From the NCBI RefSeq assembly GCF_014174475.1, contig NZ_JACJUD010000001.1, forward strand, positions 744,001 through 808,000: a DNA stretch of 64,000 nucleotides. The letters run 5' to 3'. Both the position numbers and the translations under genes were made by a program. How positions within the stretch are numbered: position 1 is the stretch's first letter; every line of letters begins with the position of its first letter. Below the pieces are notes generated by a model. That model did not search any database. It was given only the letters and a program-made list of their open reading frames with translations, and had not been told where the DNA came from. The stretch comes from Aquipseudomonas ullengensis (GTDB lineage: Bacteria; Pseudomonadota; Gammaproteobacteria; Pseudomonadales; Pseudomonadaceae). Of this stretch, positions 9,293 through 18,552 are shown piece by piece.

Positions 9293-10687
9293 ATGAGCAC
9301 CGAGAAGACCAACCAGTCCTGGGGTGGCCGCTTCAGCGAGCCAGTCGACGCCTTCGTCGCCCGTTTCACCGCCTCCGTCGAGTTCGACAAGCGCCTGTAT
9401 CGCCACGACATCATGGGCTCCATCGCCCACGCCACCATGCTGGCCAAGGTCGGCGTGCTGACCGACGCCGAGCGCGATGCGATTGCCGCAGGCCTGACGC
9501 AGATCCAGGGCGAAATCGAGGCGGGCCAGTTCGACTGGCGCGTCGACCTGGAAGACGTGCACATGAACATCGAAGCGCGCCTGACCGACCGTATCGGCGT
9601 GACCGGCAAGAAGCTGCACACCGGGCGTAGCCGCAACGACCAGGTGGCCACCGACATCCGCCTGTGGCTGCGCGACGAGATCGACCTGATCCTGGCCGAA
9701 GTCACTCGCCTGCAGCAGGGCCTGCTGGGCCTGGCCGAAGCCGAAGCGGACACCATCATGCCCGGCTTCACCCACCTGCAGACCGCCCAGCCGGTGACTT
9801 TCGGTCATCACCTGCTGGCCTGGTTCGAAATGCTCAGCCGCGACTACGAGCGCCTGGTCGACTGCCGCAAGCGGGTCAACCGCATGCCGCTGGGTTCGGC
9901 CGCCCTGGCTGGCACCACCTACCCGATCGCCCGCGAAATCACTGCCGAACTGCTGGGTTTCGACGCCGTTGGCGGCAACTCGCTGGACGGCGTGTCGGAT
10001 CGCGACTTCGCCATCGAATTCTGCGCCGCCGCCTCCCTGGCGATGATGCACCTGTCGCGCTTTTCCGAAGAGCTGGTGCTGTGGACCTCGGCGCAGTTCC
10101 AGTTCATCGATCTGCCGGATCGCTTCTGCACCGGCTCCTCGATCATGCCGCAGAAAAAGAACCCGGACGTACCCGAGCTGGTGCGCGGCAAGACCGGTCG
10201 CGTATTCGGCGCGCTGATGGGCCTGCTGACCCTGATGAAAGGCCAGCCGCTGGCCTACAACAAGGACAACCAGGAAGACAAGGAACCGCTGTTCGACGCC
10301 GCCGACACCCTGCGCGACAGCCTGCGCGCGTTCGCCGACATGGTCCCGGCCATCAAGCCCAAGCACGCGATCATGCGTGAAGCAGCACTTCGCGGCTTCT
10401 CCACCGCCACCGACCTCGCCGACTATCTGGTACGCAAGGGCCTGCCCTTCCGCGACTGCCACGAGATCGTCGGCCACGCGGTGAAATACGGCGTGCAGAG
10501 CGGCAAGGACCTGGCCGAGATGAGCCTGGAAGAACTGCGCCAGTTCAGCGAGCAGATCGACGACGACGTGTTCGCCGTGCTGACCCTGGAAGGCTCGGTC
10601 AACGCCCGCGACCATATCGGTGGCACCGCACCGAACCAGGTGCGCGCCGCCGTGGTACGCGGCAAGGCACTGCTGGCGACCCGCTGA
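9293..10687 (+). CDS. argH: Argininosuccinate lyase
   Basis: 464 residues from ATG at 9293 ([20 protein letters not shown]). It catalyses the last step of arginine synthesis, splitting argininosuccinate to arginine and fumarate. The superfamily signature [12 protein letters not shown] lies at residues 281-292, and the [12 protein letters not shown] substrate-binding segment is near residue 110. Length is exactly that usual for the family. It is divergent from algZ; the 216 bp between them contain a TTATTAT sequence (about 9227-9236) that could be an argH -10 element. Confidence 0.97.
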   Translation: MSTEKTNQSWGGRFSEPVDAFVARFTASVEFDKRLYRHDIMGSIAHATMLAKVGVLTDAERDAIAAGLTQIQGEIEAGQFDWRVDLEDVHMNIEARLTDRIGVTGKKLHTGRSRNDQVATDIRLWLRDEIDLILAEVTRLQQGLLGLAEAEADTIMPGFTHLQTAQPVTFGHHLLAWFEMLSRDYERLVDCRKRVNRMPLGSAALAGTTYPIAREITAELLGFDAVGGNSLDGVSDRDFAIEFCAAASLAMMHLSRFSEELVLWTSAQFQFIDLPDRFCTGSSIMPQKKNPDVPELVRGKTGRVFGALMGLLTLMKGQPLAYNKDNQEDKEPLFDAADTLRDSLRAFADMVPAIKPKHAIMREAALRGFSTATDLADYLVRKGLPFRDCHEIVGHAVKYGVQSGKDLAEMSLEELRQFSEQIDDDVFAVLTLEGSVNARDHIGGTAPNQVRAAVVRGKALLATR

Positions 10688-10752
10688 TCGCCAGCCAACG
10701 GGAAACGGACTTCCCATGGCCACCCTGATCTTTCTCTACGGTTGAGTCCCCC

Positions 10753-11232
10753 ATGTCCCTGCATATCCGCCCCGCGACCCTCGACGACGCCGCGCAGATC
10801 CTGCGCTTCATCATCGACCTGGCGATCTACGAAAAAGCCGAGCACGAGGTAAAGACCGATGTGGCCGGTATCCAGGCCAGCCTGTTCGGCGAAGGCAGCA
10901 CGTCCCACGGACTGATCTGCGAGCTGGACGGCGTACCGGTTGGCTACGCCGTGTACTTCTTCAGCTACTCGACCTGGCTGGGCAAGCACGGCATCTACCT
11001 GGAAGACCTCTACGTCAGCCCCGAGCAACGCAAAATCGGCGCCGGCAAGGCACTGTTGCGTCACCTGGCCCAGCTTGCCGTGAGCAAGGGTTGCGGGCGC
11101 CTGGAGTGGGCGGTGCTGGACTGGAACACCCCAGCCATCGAGTTCTACGAATCCTTCGGCGCCAAGCCGCAGGATGAATGGACGACCTACCGCCTGACCG
11201 GCCAGGCCCTGACCGACTTCGCCGCCGGCTAA
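10753..11232 (+). CDS. GNAT family N-acetyltransferase
   Basis: 159 residues starting MSLHIRPATLDDAAQI, the usual first strand and helix of GNAT enzymes. The acetyl-CoA-binding region is EDLYVSPEQRKIGAGKALL (near residues 97-115), followed by AVLDWNTPAIEFYESFGAKP, the motif that closes the fold. The overall pattern resembles the small diamine acetyltransferase-like (SAT) branch; the substrate is not determinable here. It follows argH by 65 bp, a gap that also holds a 9-codon mini reading frame at 10716-10745. Confidence 0.85.
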   Translation: MSLHIRPATLDDAAQILRFIIDLAIYEKAEHEVKTDVAGIQASLFGEGSTSHGLICELDGVPVGYAVYFFSYSTWLGKHGIYLEDLYVSPEQRKIGAGKALLRHLAQLAVSKGCGRLEWAVLDWNTPAIEFYESFGAKPQDEWTTYRLTGQALTDFAAG

Positions 11233-11281
11233 ACCTGCTCAATCGGCCCTGCAATGCACCTGCAGGGCCGGCAAGTCCCGC

Positions 11282-11941
11282 TCAGCCCCTGGCCTTGACC
11301 GAAGCGATGAAGGCGGCCATCCCGGCCTCCTTGTCGGCGGCGATCTGCTGCACATGGGGGTTCTGGTTGAGCAGGGCGAACAGCGCCTTGGCCGCCGGCA
11401 GCTCGGCGAGCAGGTCGAAGTCGAACACCTTCTTCGCCACGATGCTGGCCAGGTCGACGCTGTAGAGGAAATACAGATCAGCCAGGCTGAATTGCTCGCC
11501 CGCCACATAGGGGCCGAACGTAGCGTGACGCTTGAGCGCGGCCACGCCGGCGAGCAGTTCGGCCTTGGCTTTGGCCTTGGTGAATTCGTCGACTTTGCCG
11601 CCGAAGAAGGCCTCCGGGTAGCAACTGCGCGCCGGCAGTTCGAGGTACAGCTCGATCTCCTTCATCAGGGCCCGCACCCGGGCACGCGCATAGGGCTCGC
11701 TCGGCAGCAGCGCCCGCCCTTCGCCACGCTCTTCGAGGTATTCGAGGATCGCGCTGGTCTCGTTGATGAAGCCCTGTTCGGTCTGCAGCACCGGCACCTT
11801 GCCGCGCGGGCTGATGGCGAGGAACTCCGGGGTCTGGCCACCGTGCACGGTGACGATCTCGAAGGGCAGGCCCTTTTCCAGCAGGGCCAGTTTGACCATA
11901 TTGAAGTAGTTGCTGACGGCGAATCCGTGAAGTTTGAGCAT
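11282..11941 (-). CDS. Glutathione S-transferase
   Basis: 219 residues from ATG at 11941 (MLKLHGFAVSNYFNMVKLAL). The N-terminal thioredoxin-like domain shows the cis-proline segment RGKVPVLQT and the glutathione-binding NETSAILEYLEER; the C-terminal domain is helical (SLADLYFLYSVDLAS). It should conjugate or otherwise use glutathione. The physiological substrate is unknown. It is convergent with the GNAT gene and divergent from the small acidic protein gene. Confidence 0.88.
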   Translation of the reverse strand: MLKLHGFAVSNYFNMVKLALLEKGLPFEIVTVHGGQTPEFLAISPRGKVPVLQTEQGFINETSAILEYLEERGEGRALLPSEPYARARVRALMKEIELYLELPARSCYPEAFFGGKVDEFTKAKAKAELLAGVAALKRHATFGPYVAGEQFSLADLYFLYSVDLASIVAKKVFDFDLLAELPAAKALFALLNQNPHVQQIAADKEAGMAAFIASVKARG

Positions 11942-12077
11942 GATCGGGACCACTAGGCAGGGGGAAAGCCCCTGTTATAGCTGGCCGCACCATTCCGTGC
12001 AGCTTCATTGGCGCGCTGAATGCGCCGCCCGCCAGCCAGGCGTGGCAAACTGCCGGCCTGCTACCGAGGAGTCGCCC

Positions 12078-12353
12078 ATGAGCGAACATGACGACAGCGA
12101 AGAAGAAGCCTTCGCCGAAGAAACCCTGATCCAGGCTATCGAAAACCAGCTGGAGGCGGATAACCCGCCGGCGGCCAAGGCGATCTACAACAAGCTGACG
12201 CTGGTCGGCTACGAGCGCGAGGAAATCCTCCAGCTCATGGCCCTGGTCCTGGCTCACGAGATCGACGCCATGCTGCGCGCCGATCGCCCGTTCGATACCG
12301 CCTGGTACGAACAGGCCCTGCGCGCCCTGCCGGAGCTGCCCGCCGAGGGTTGA
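12078..12353 (+). CDS. Small acidic protein of unknown function
   Basis: 91 residues from ATG at 12078, preceded by CCGAGGAG. It starts with a strongly acidic stretch (MSEHDDSEEEAFAEETLIQA) and continues as probable amphipathic helices (AIYNKLTLVGYEREEILQLM). No signal peptide, membrane segment or cysteine. Codon use and a good ribosome-binding site support a real gene. I do not recognise the family. It may resemble small conserved Pseudomonas proteins that have no assigned role. Confidence 0.75.
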   Translation: MSEHDDSEEEAFAEETLIQAIENQLEADNPPAAKAIYNKLTLVGYEREEILQLMALVLAHEIDAMLRADRPFDTAWYEQALRALPELPAEG

Positions 12354-12432
12354 GCTTTGTTGACCCAGGTCTATTGCTCCCCGGTCGCGCACTGTTAAGG
12401 TGCCTGCATCCTCCGGCCGGGAAGTACATGCC

Positions 12433-13200
12433 TTGGACCGCTCTATCCGCCGCCTTGGCGCGGCGTCGCTGCTCGCCCTGATCGGCCTGTGCATGCCCGC
12501 ACTGGCCGACGAGGTGTTCCGCATCGGCGCCGAGGATGATTGGTACCCCTTCACCGCCTACCGTGACGGCCAGGTGCAGGGCATGTCGGTGGACATCGTG
12601 CGCGCCGCCTTCGCCGCCAGCGATACGCGCATCGAGCTGCTGCCCTACCCTTACTCGCGCTGCATCGAGCTGACCCGCACCGGGCAGCTGGCCGGCTGTT
12701 TCAATACCTCGCCGGATGCGCGCATCGCTGCCGAATACCGCCTGCCCGCAGAAGCGCTGTTCAGTGACGACATCCTGCTGTGGGCCAATAAAGACCAAGC
12801 CAAGCCGATCGACGACCTGCAACAACTGGCCGGGCGCCAGATCGCGGTGACCATCGGCTACGAGTACGGCACCGCCTTCGACACCCTGCAGGGCGTGCAG
12901 CGGGTGCCGGTGCGCCGCGACTACAACGGTTTCCTGATGCTCCAGCACGGCCGTGTCGAGTTCACCGCCGCCTATCGCGGTACGGCCCGCGCACTGTTCC
13001 AGGAACACCCCGAGCTGGCCGGGCAGTTCGTCCCGGTCGCCACCCTGCACCAGCCGCGCCTGTACCTGAGCTTTTCGCGTTATCACGCCCAGGCGGAAAC
13101 CCTGCTGGAGCGCTTCGACCACGGCATGCGTGCGATCAAGGCCAACGGCCGCTACCAGCAGATACTCGCCCAATGGCAGCATCAACAGGCAGCAGACTGA
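12433..13200 (+). CDS. Periplasmic substrate-binding protein, family 3 type
   Basis: Start taken as TTG at 12433, eight bases after GGGAAG; a GTG at 12400 is in frame but has poor ribosome-binding context. About 255 residues: signal peptide ending near CMPALA, then DEVFRIGAEDDWYPFTAYRDG and MSVDIVRAAFAASDTRIEL, the usual opening of SBP_bac_3 (amino-acid-binding) proteins. No permease or ATPase gene is adjacent, so it could be an orphan binding protein or a secreted sensor domain rather than part of a transporter. Ligand unknown. Confidence 0.82.
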   Translation: MDRSIRRLGAASLLALIGLCMPALADEVFRIGAEDDWYPFTAYRDGQVQGMSVDIVRAAFAASDTRIELLPYPYSRCIELTRTGQLAGCFNTSPDARIAAEYRLPAEALFSDDILLWANKDQAKPIDDLQQLAGRQIAVTIGYEYGTAFDTLQGVQRVPVRRDYNGFLMLQHGRVEFTAAYRGTARALFQEHPELAGQFVPVATLHQPRLYLSFSRYHAQAETLLERFDHGMRAIKANGRYQQILAQWQHQQAAD

Positions 13201-13252
13201 ACCATGCCCGCTACACTGCACACTGGCCCCACAACAAGAACCCGGAGTCCCC

Positions 13253-13495
13253 ATGGCCTATACCCCCGAATTGGTTGCCGAGCTGGAAATCCTCGCCCTC
13301 TACAACCTGGATAACGTGCAGGAGGGCATCAAGGTGCATAACAACGCCACCTCCAAAGCCCAGATGGCGATCACCCGCCTGCATGAAAAAGGCCTGGTGA
13401 CCCAGGCCGACGGCGGCTACCTGACCAGCCTCGGCCTGGATGCCGCCGAGCACGCCCAAGCCCTGCTCACCATCCTCTGCCCGCAACACGCCTGA
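13253..13495 (+). CDS. Small TIGR02647-family protein
   Basis: 80 residues from ATG at 13253 (MAYTPELVAELEILALYNLD). It matches the small conserved Pseudomonas family TIGR02647, usually annotated as a putative DNA-binding protein, as judged by EGIKVHNNATSKAQMAITRL and the closing GLDAAEHAQALLTIL. The helix-turn-helix-like spacing supports a winged-helix fold, but the function is not established. Its stop codon lies directly against palindromic repeat copy 2. Confidence 0.8.
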   Translation: MAYTPELVAELEILALYNLDNVQEGIKVHNNATSKAQMAITRLHEKGLVTQADGGYLTSLGLDAAEHAQALLTILCPQHA

Positions 13496-13634
13496 GAACC
13501 AGGTTACGGCTTCCTGACTGTCGGCCAGCCTGCGTTAAAAGCGACCTCGGAATGCTCATTTACAGCTGTAAACTGCGCTTCCTCGGCCACTTTTTCCTTG
13601 GCTGGCTCTAATTCAGAAAACCGTAACCAGGCTC
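13496..13634. repeat. MITE-like palindromic repeat, copy 2 (139 bp, inverted orientation)
   Basis: On the minus strand it reads as copy 1 without the 60-bp extra block: it starts GAGCCTGGTTACGG, contains GAATTAGAGCCAG, GGCCGAGGAAGCGCAGTTTAC, and GTAAATGAGCATTCCGAGG, and ends near CTGGTTC (segments shown separately). The terminal inverted repeats pair around GGTTACGG. It begins at the first base after the TGA of the TIGR02647 gene (13493-13495). No coding capacity. Confidence 0.72.
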
Positions 13635-13770
13635 TTATCCCGCCCGCTGCCCCGTCAGCCATGCGCCACCCTCTAGCCAATCCCCCATCGCGCCGATACA
13701 GGAACAAGAGCCTCTGCCGCGCAAGCGCAGCGACTGATAGGCTTGCTCCATCCATCGCTTCGAGCAGTTC

Positions 13771-16620
13771 ATGACGCGCACCCAGGAAATCCGCCCGGAC
13801 ATCAATGACGGCATCGACCGCAAGGTGCTGGCGCAACTGCGCGCGCGCTTTCTGCAGGTCAATGGTGGCCGCCTGGACCGCGCCATGCAGGCGCTGTCGA
13901 CACGCCAGCAACTGGTGCTGCGTCTGTTGCCGCTGCTGTTCCACGTCAACCATCCGCTGCTGCCGGGCTATGTCTCCGGTACCGCACCGGCCGGGCTGTC
14001 CGGTTTCGAGCCGGACGAGGCGATACTCGCCGAAGCCATACGCCTGACCCGCTCCTTCACCTACAAGCCTCGACGCGGCAACCCGCCGATGCCGATCCAC
14101 GGCCTGTTCCTGATGGGCAGCCTGGGCACCGTGGCTCAGGCCGAGCAGAGCGACATGGACTTGTGGGTCTGCCATGACCCATTGCTGCCGGCCGCCGCCG
14201 TGGCCGAGTTGCGCCGCAAGTGCGACCTGCTGGAAGCCTGGGCCGCGACCCAGGGCGCCGAGGCGCACTGCTTCCTGGTCGACCCGGCACGCTTCACCCT
14301 CGGCGATCGCGAAGACGCCCAGCTGACCTCCGACGACTGCGGCACCACCCAGCACTATCTGCTACTCGACGAGTTCTACCGCACCGCCATCTGGCTCGGC
14401 GGGCGCACGCCACTGTGGTGGCTGGTACCGGTCTATGAGGAAGCCAGCTACGCCAGCTACACCCAGGCACTGCTGGGCAAGCGCTTCGTGCGCGGCGAAG
14501 AGGTGCTGGACCTTGGCAACCTGGCGCGCATCCCGCCGAGCGAGTTCATCGGCGCCGGCATGTGGCAGCTGTTCAAGGGCATCGAGTCGCCCTACAAATC
14601 GGTGCTCAAACTGCTGCTCACCGAGGTCTACGCCAGCGAGCATCCCAAGGTCGAATGCCTGAGCCTGCGCTTCAAGCAGGCGGTGTTCGCCGGGCGCCTG
14701 GACCTCGACGAGCTGGACCCGTACATCGTCGTCTACCGCCGCCTGGAGGAGTACCTCACCGCACGCGGCGAGCGCGAGCGCCTGGAACTGATCCGCCGCT
14801 GCCTGTACCTCAAGGTCAACAAGAAGCTCAGCAGCCCGCCCCGCCACCGCGCCAAGAGCTGGCAGCGCCTGCTGCTCGAGCGCCTGACCGGCGAGTGGAA
14901 CTGGAGCCCGCGCGACCTGGCGATGCTCGACAGCCGCAGCCAGTGGAAAGTGCGCCAGGTCAGCGCCGAGCGCCGCGCGCTGGTCAACGAGCTGACCTAC
15001 AGCTACCGCTTCCTCTCGCAATTCGCCCGCACCGAGCAGACCGGCAGCCAGCTCAACAGCCGCGACCTCGGCGTGCTCGGCCGGCGCCTGTACGCCGCCT
15101 TTGAGCGCAAGGCCGGCAAGATCGAATTCATCAACCCGGGCATCGCCCCGGACCTCGCCGAAGACACCCTGACCCTGGTCAACAGCCCCAGCCCGGAAGC
15201 CGAAGGCGAAACCCAGTGGGCGCTGTACAACGGCAGCCTGAATGGCCAGGAATGGCCGGACTTCGCCCCGCTCAAGCGCGCCCGCGAGCTGATCGAACTA
15301 CTCGCCTGGTGCCACCGCAATGGCGTGATCGACAGCAGCACGCGCCTGTCGCTGCACCCGGGCAGCAGCGACCTGACCGAGTTCGAGCTATCCAACCTGC
15401 TCAGCAGCCTGCAGCAGGCCATCCCGCTGCCGCTGCCGACGGTTTCCGAAGACGCCCTGCTGCACGCCGCCGAGCCGGCCACGGTGCTGCTGCTGGTCAA
15501 CGTCGGCATCGACCCGCTGAAGGCGCACAGCCAGCTCAACGTACACATGACCACCGGGCGCACCGACTCGCTGGGCTACTCGGGGGTGCGCGAGAACCTG
15601 GTGCTGACCCTCGACCAGCTCAGCCTGAACAGCTGGAACGAGCTGCTGGTCAGCCGTTATGACGGCCCGCACGCCCTGCTCGACTGCCTGCGCGACTTCC
15701 TCAACAGCCTGCCGGCCGATGGCCGCCGGCCCAACCTGCGCGTGCGCTGCTTCTGCCGCAACCGCGCAGCGGCCATCGCCCAGCGCGTCGAGGAACTGTT
15801 CAGCGACGCCCTCAGCCATCTCGGCGAGCAGCACCAGCGCTACCTGCTGCAGGTGCAGCAGCACTATCACGTACTCGAACTGCAACCGGGCCAGGTCAGC
15901 CATGCCGCCCTCGGCGATCTGCCGGCGCTGATCGAGCACCTGGGTGAGGAACAGCCGGACTACAGCCCGCTGCACCTCGACCGCTACGCCCTGGAAGGCG
16001 AAGACCTGGCGCTGATCCTGCCCATTGGGCGACCGGACTGCATCCAGGTGTTCTACCGCCTCGACGGCCAGCAGGCCGAGCTGAGCGTGCTCGACGAGTA
16101 CAACGCGCTGTGGCGCCAGCGCCTGCCGTACCGTGACGAACAGAGCCTGCTCACCCCGCTGCAACGTTTCCTGCAATCGGTGCTGTACCGCCGCAATGCC
16201 CTGCTGCCGCTTGACAGCCCGCTGCCGCCGGCGGCTCTCGATGTGCTCTATTACGAAGTGCTGCCGGCACCGCCGCAGCGCGCCAAGCATCTGGAACGCC
16301 GCGCGCCGCCGCAGGCGCCGGTGAGCCATCCGTTCTACGACGTACAAGCCATCGTCGAGCCGGCCGACAACGCGCGCGTGCATGTCACCCTGTACTGCAA
16401 CCACCGCGAGTTTTCCGAGCTGGAGTACGGCCACGAACTGTTCAGCGCAGTGGCGCGGCACATCCTCGCCCAGCGCCGCGAGGCCGAGCGCTACCCCTGC
16501 TACATCACCGACCTGGACCTGTCGCGCATCCTCGGCGACGGCCACGCGCAGACCATCCACTACCTGCGCTACAAGACCGAACTGGAAACCGCGCTGAACA
16601 GCGCCCTGCAGAGCGCCTGA
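13771..16620 (+). CDS. cyaA: Class I adenylate cyclase
   Basis: 949 residues, ATG at 13771. The enterobacterial-type (class I) cyclase is recognised by the catalytic GSLGTVAQAEQSDMDLWVCH region near residues 112-131, followed by the LWWLVPVYEE segment. The long C-terminal half is the regulatory region. It makes cAMP, which in Pseudomonas acts through Vfr. It is flanked upstream by a repeat element and downstream by a convergent lipase gene only 19 bp away. Length is normal for the family. Confidence 0.96.
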   Translation: MTRTQEIRPDINDGIDRKVLAQLRARFLQVNGGRLDRAMQALSTRQQLVLRLLPLLFHVNHPLLPGYVSGTAPAGLSGFEPDEAILAEAIRLTRSFTYKPRRGNPPMPIHGLFLMGSLGTVAQAEQSDMDLWVCHDPLLPAAAVAELRRKCDLLEAWAATQGAEAHCFLVDPARFTLGDREDAQLTSDDCGTTQHYLLLDEFYRTAIWLGGRTPLWWLVPVYEEASYASYTQALLGKRFVRGEEVLDLGNLARIPPSEFIGAGMWQLFKGIESPYKSVLKLLLTEVYASEHPKVECLSLRFKQAVFAGRLDLDELDPYIVVYRRLEEYLTARGERERLELIRRCLYLKVNKKLSSPPRHRAKSWQRLLLERLTGEWNWSPRDLAMLDSRSQWKVRQVSAERRALVNELTYSYRFLSQFARTEQTGSQLNSRDLGVLGRRLYAAFERKAGKIEFINPGIAPDLAEDTLTLVNSPSPEAEGETQWALYNGSLNGQEWPDFAPLKRARELIELLAWCHRNGVIDSSTRLSLHPGSSDLTEFELSNLLSSLQQAIPLPLPTVSEDALLHAAEPATVLLLVNVGIDPLKAHSQLNVHMTTGRTDSLGYSGVRENLVLTLDQLSLNSWNELLVSRYDGPHALLDCLRDFLNSLPADGRRPNLRVRCFCRNRAAAIAQRVEELFSDALSHLGEQHQRYLLQVQQHYHVLELQPGQVSHAALGDLPALIEHLGEEQPDYSPLHLDRYALEGEDLALILPIGRPDCIQVFYRLDGQQAELSVLDEYNALWRQRLPYRDEQSLLTPLQRFLQSVLYRRNALLPLDSPLPPAALDVLYYEVLPAPPQRAKHLERRAPPQAPVSHPFYDVQAIVEPADNARVHVTLYCNHREFSELEYGHELFSAVARHILAQRREAERYPCYITDLDLSRILGDGHAQTIHYLRYKTELETALNSALQSA

Positions 16621-16639
16621 CGCGCAGCACGGCAGAGGC

Positions 16640-17440
16640 TTAGCCGCGCATCGGCGCCTGCGGGTGCTGCAACGCATACAGGTAGCAGTCCGCCATGCTG
16701 TGATTGGCAGCCACCCCGCCATAGCTGGCGGTAAAGCTCACCGCCTGGCCGAGGTGCTGATAGAACAGGCCATCGCTGTCGGCCGGCGGCACTTCGGGCA
16801 CCAGGTCACTGTCATTGACCACGCGATAGGTGGGCACGCCGAGGCCGTTGTAGGCGGCGGCGAAATCCACCGCCGCCAGCCGCGGACTGGCGAAGTTGTA
16901 GTGCTGCAACGGCTGGTCCGGCCAGCGCTCGTGCAGGTCGAGCACAGCCATGCTGCTCAGCGCACAGCCCAGGCTGTGCCCGCAGGACCACAGCGGCCCA
17001 CGGGGCTGCAGGCTGTCCAGCGCCGCCAGGGCGAGATCGCGCAGCGAACCGTAGAGTTTGAGAAAGCCGGCATGCACTCGCCCCTGGCCAGGCTGCCAGG
17101 GCCAGGGTTGCTGCTCGGCGTCCAGGTCATCCAGCCAGTCCTGCGCCGACTCGGTGCCACGCAGCACCAGGTAGGTTTCGCCCTGGTCGTTGGCCGCCGC
17201 AAAACCAAAGGGTTCGGACTCGTTGAGAAAGTGCAGCTCGCTGAGGATGCTCCACACCGGCGCCGAAAAGCGCCAGCCGGGCATGCTCGGCGGCGCCCAG
17301 TGGAAGTCCTCGGCGCGCCGCGGCTTACCCTGCGCCAGCCACTGCTGGTACTGCGCATAGGCCTGATCGACCAGGCCGGCGCACAACAGCGCACGATCGA
17401 GGGAAAAGCCGGAAGGGAAATACAGGGGCAGACTGGACAT
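16640..17440 (-). CDS. Class 3-type lipase/esterase
   Basis: 266 residues from ATG at 17440, preceded by AAGGAGG. An alpha/beta-hydrolase of the fungal-lipase (class 3) type: the nucleophile is S156 in SCGHSLGCALS, an acid is likely in VVNDSDLVPEVPP (D210 or D212), and the histidine is probably H245 in AANHSMADCY. LVLRGTESAQDWLDDLD is the characteristic strand before the lid. No signal peptide is seen, so it is probably cytoplasmic. Substrate unknown. Confidence 0.85.
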   Translation of the reverse strand: MSSLPLYFPSGFSLDRALLCAGLVDQAYAQYQQWLAQGKPRRAEDFHWAPPSMPGWRFSAPVWSILSELHFLNESEPFGFAAANDQGETYLVLRGTESAQDWLDDLDAEQQPWPWQPGQGRVHAGFLKLYGSLRDLALAALDSLQPRGPLWSCGHSLGCALSSMAVLDLHERWPDQPLQHYNFASPRLAAVDFAAAYNGLGVPTYRVVNDSDLVPEVPPADSDGLFYQHLGQAVSFTASYGGVAANHSMADCYLYALQHPQAPMRG

Positions 17441-17596
17441 GAGCGGGGCCTCCTTGCCGATGGGACTGACTCTAGCCCAGCACACGGGGTGCACACATCG
17501 ATTCGACTGATGATTACTACGCTGCGAGCGCATTATTCAATCGAACCAGCCTGAGCGACTCTAGCGCCACCCAGACCCACGGCGCAGGAGTCGCAC

Positions 17597-17785
17597 ATGG
17601 CCAGTTTCATTCACAAACACGCCCACAGCGGCGCCCTTGCCGGCGCCGGCCTCTACGGAATCGCCGCCAGCATTGCGCTGGCCTTGAGCCTCGGCCTGGG
17701 CCATGCGCAACCGCACAGCACCGCGAGCACAGAGCTTCCGCCCGGGCTGCGCAGCCTGCTGGCCGGCATCCGCGTAGGGAGCTAG
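17597..17785 (+). CDS. Small protein with one membrane segment, unknown
   Basis: 62 residues from ATG at 17597, with CAGGAG upstream. After a short polar start (MASFIHKHAHSG) there is one hydrophobic stretch (ALAGAGLYGIAASIALALSL), then a polar tail. It could be a membrane microprotein or a signal-anchored exported peptide. I do not recognise it. The next gene starts five bases after its stop, so the two look like a bicistronic pair. Confidence 0.55.
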   Translation: MASFIHKHAHSGALAGAGLYGIAASIALALSLGLGHAQPHSTASTELPPGLRSLLAGIRVGS

Positions 17786-17789
17786 CACC

Positions 17790-18017
17790 ATGCAGCTCTC
17801 CACCTCCAACGCGTTGTTGCTGGCCTCGCTGCTGGCACTGATCAACGCGCCCGGCCTGATTGGCCACGGCAGCGTGGTCGGCGGCGGCATTGCGCGCACC
17901 ATCGAATGCAATCAGAGCCTGGCGCGCAGCCTGGAACTGGACGAACACCTCAAGCGTCGGCCCGGCGAACCACCGAACAAGCCGGCGCCCGACAATGGAC
18001 CGTTCATCCTCGCCTGA
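17790..18017 (+). CDS. Small exported protein, unknown
   Basis: 75 residues from ATG at 17790. The N-terminus (MQLSTSNALLLASLLALINA) could be a signal peptide or membrane anchor; the remainder is polar and ends in a proline-rich tail (RRPGEPPNKPAPDNGPFILA). One cysteine (IECNQS). It follows the 62-residue gene immediately and is convergent with rnk. No family is recognised; tandem arrangement and good spacing support it being real. Confidence 0.5.
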   Translation: MQLSTSNALLLASLLALINAPGLIGHGSVVGGGIARTIECNQSLARSLELDEHLKRRPGEPPNKPAPDNGPFILA

Positions 18018-18029
18018 GTGATCTGCCAG

Positions 18030-18437
18030 TTAGCGGCTGTATTCGCCGGCCGCTTCCGGCTGGTACTCCACCGCCAGCAGGGTGAGCTTGAGCACCTTGC
18101 CGCCCGGGCCCGGCCAGTCGATATGCTGGCCCACGGACAGGCCGAGCAGCGCGCAGCCCACCGGCGCGAGGATCGATACCGTGCCCTCGGCACCGGCATC
18201 CTGCGGGTAGACCAGGGTCAGGTGGTAATCCTTGCCGCTGCCTTCCTCCCGGCAATGCACCCGCGAGTTCATCGTCACCACGCCGGCCGGCACCTCGGCA
18301 TGACCGACGACCTGCGCCCGCGCCAGCTCTGTTTCCAGAGCCTGAGCGGCCGGGCCGTAGTCCTCCAGGCTGTCGAGCAGGCGCTCAAGACGTTGCAGAT
18401 CGAGACGGGTGATGGTGATCGATGGGGTGCTGCTCAT
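18030..18437 (-). CDS. rnk: Rnk, regulator of nucleoside diphosphate kinase
   Basis: 135 residues, ATG at 18437. The N-terminal helical segment (ITITRLDLQRLERLLDSL) is followed by a GreA/GreB-type C-terminal domain (VTMNSRVHCRE, LVYPQDAG, ISILAPVGCALLGLSVGQ in part). Rnk proteins bind RNA polymerase near the secondary channel and were named for restoring Ndk and polyphosphate levels. The gene sits at its usual Pseudomonas location next to cyaY and downstream of cyaA. Confidence 0.93.
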   Translation of the reverse strand: MSSTPSITITRLDLQRLERLLDSLEDYGPAAQALETELARAQVVGHAEVPAGVVTMNSRVHCREEGSGKDYHLTLVYPQDAGAEGTVSILAPVGCALLGLSVGQHIDWPGPGGKVLKLTLLAVEYQPEAAGEYSR

Positions 18438-18465
18438 GGCGTCCGGCTATCTCCTGTGCGGGCCA

Positions 18466-18501
18466 GAAAAAGCAAAACCCCGCCAAAAGGCAGGGTTTTG
18501 C
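18466..18501 (-). terminator. Rho-independent terminator after cyaY-DUF1289
   Basis: The inverted repeat GCAAAACCC / GGGTTTTGC with a GC-rich inner stem (18472-18501) is followed on the minus strand by TTTTT. It lies 52 bp beyond the DUF1289 stop and before rnk, so it should end the cyaY transcript and separate it from rnk. Confidence 0.8.
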
Positions 18502-18552
18502 AGAGTGTTGACCGACCGTACCACAGGCAGCCGAGGAAACAAGACCGAACGG

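Noticed and set aside
9077..10723. Upstream extension of the algZ frame through argH
   Set aside because: The residues upstream of the algZ ATG are the complement of argH; algZ has a good start and ribosome-binding site at 9076.
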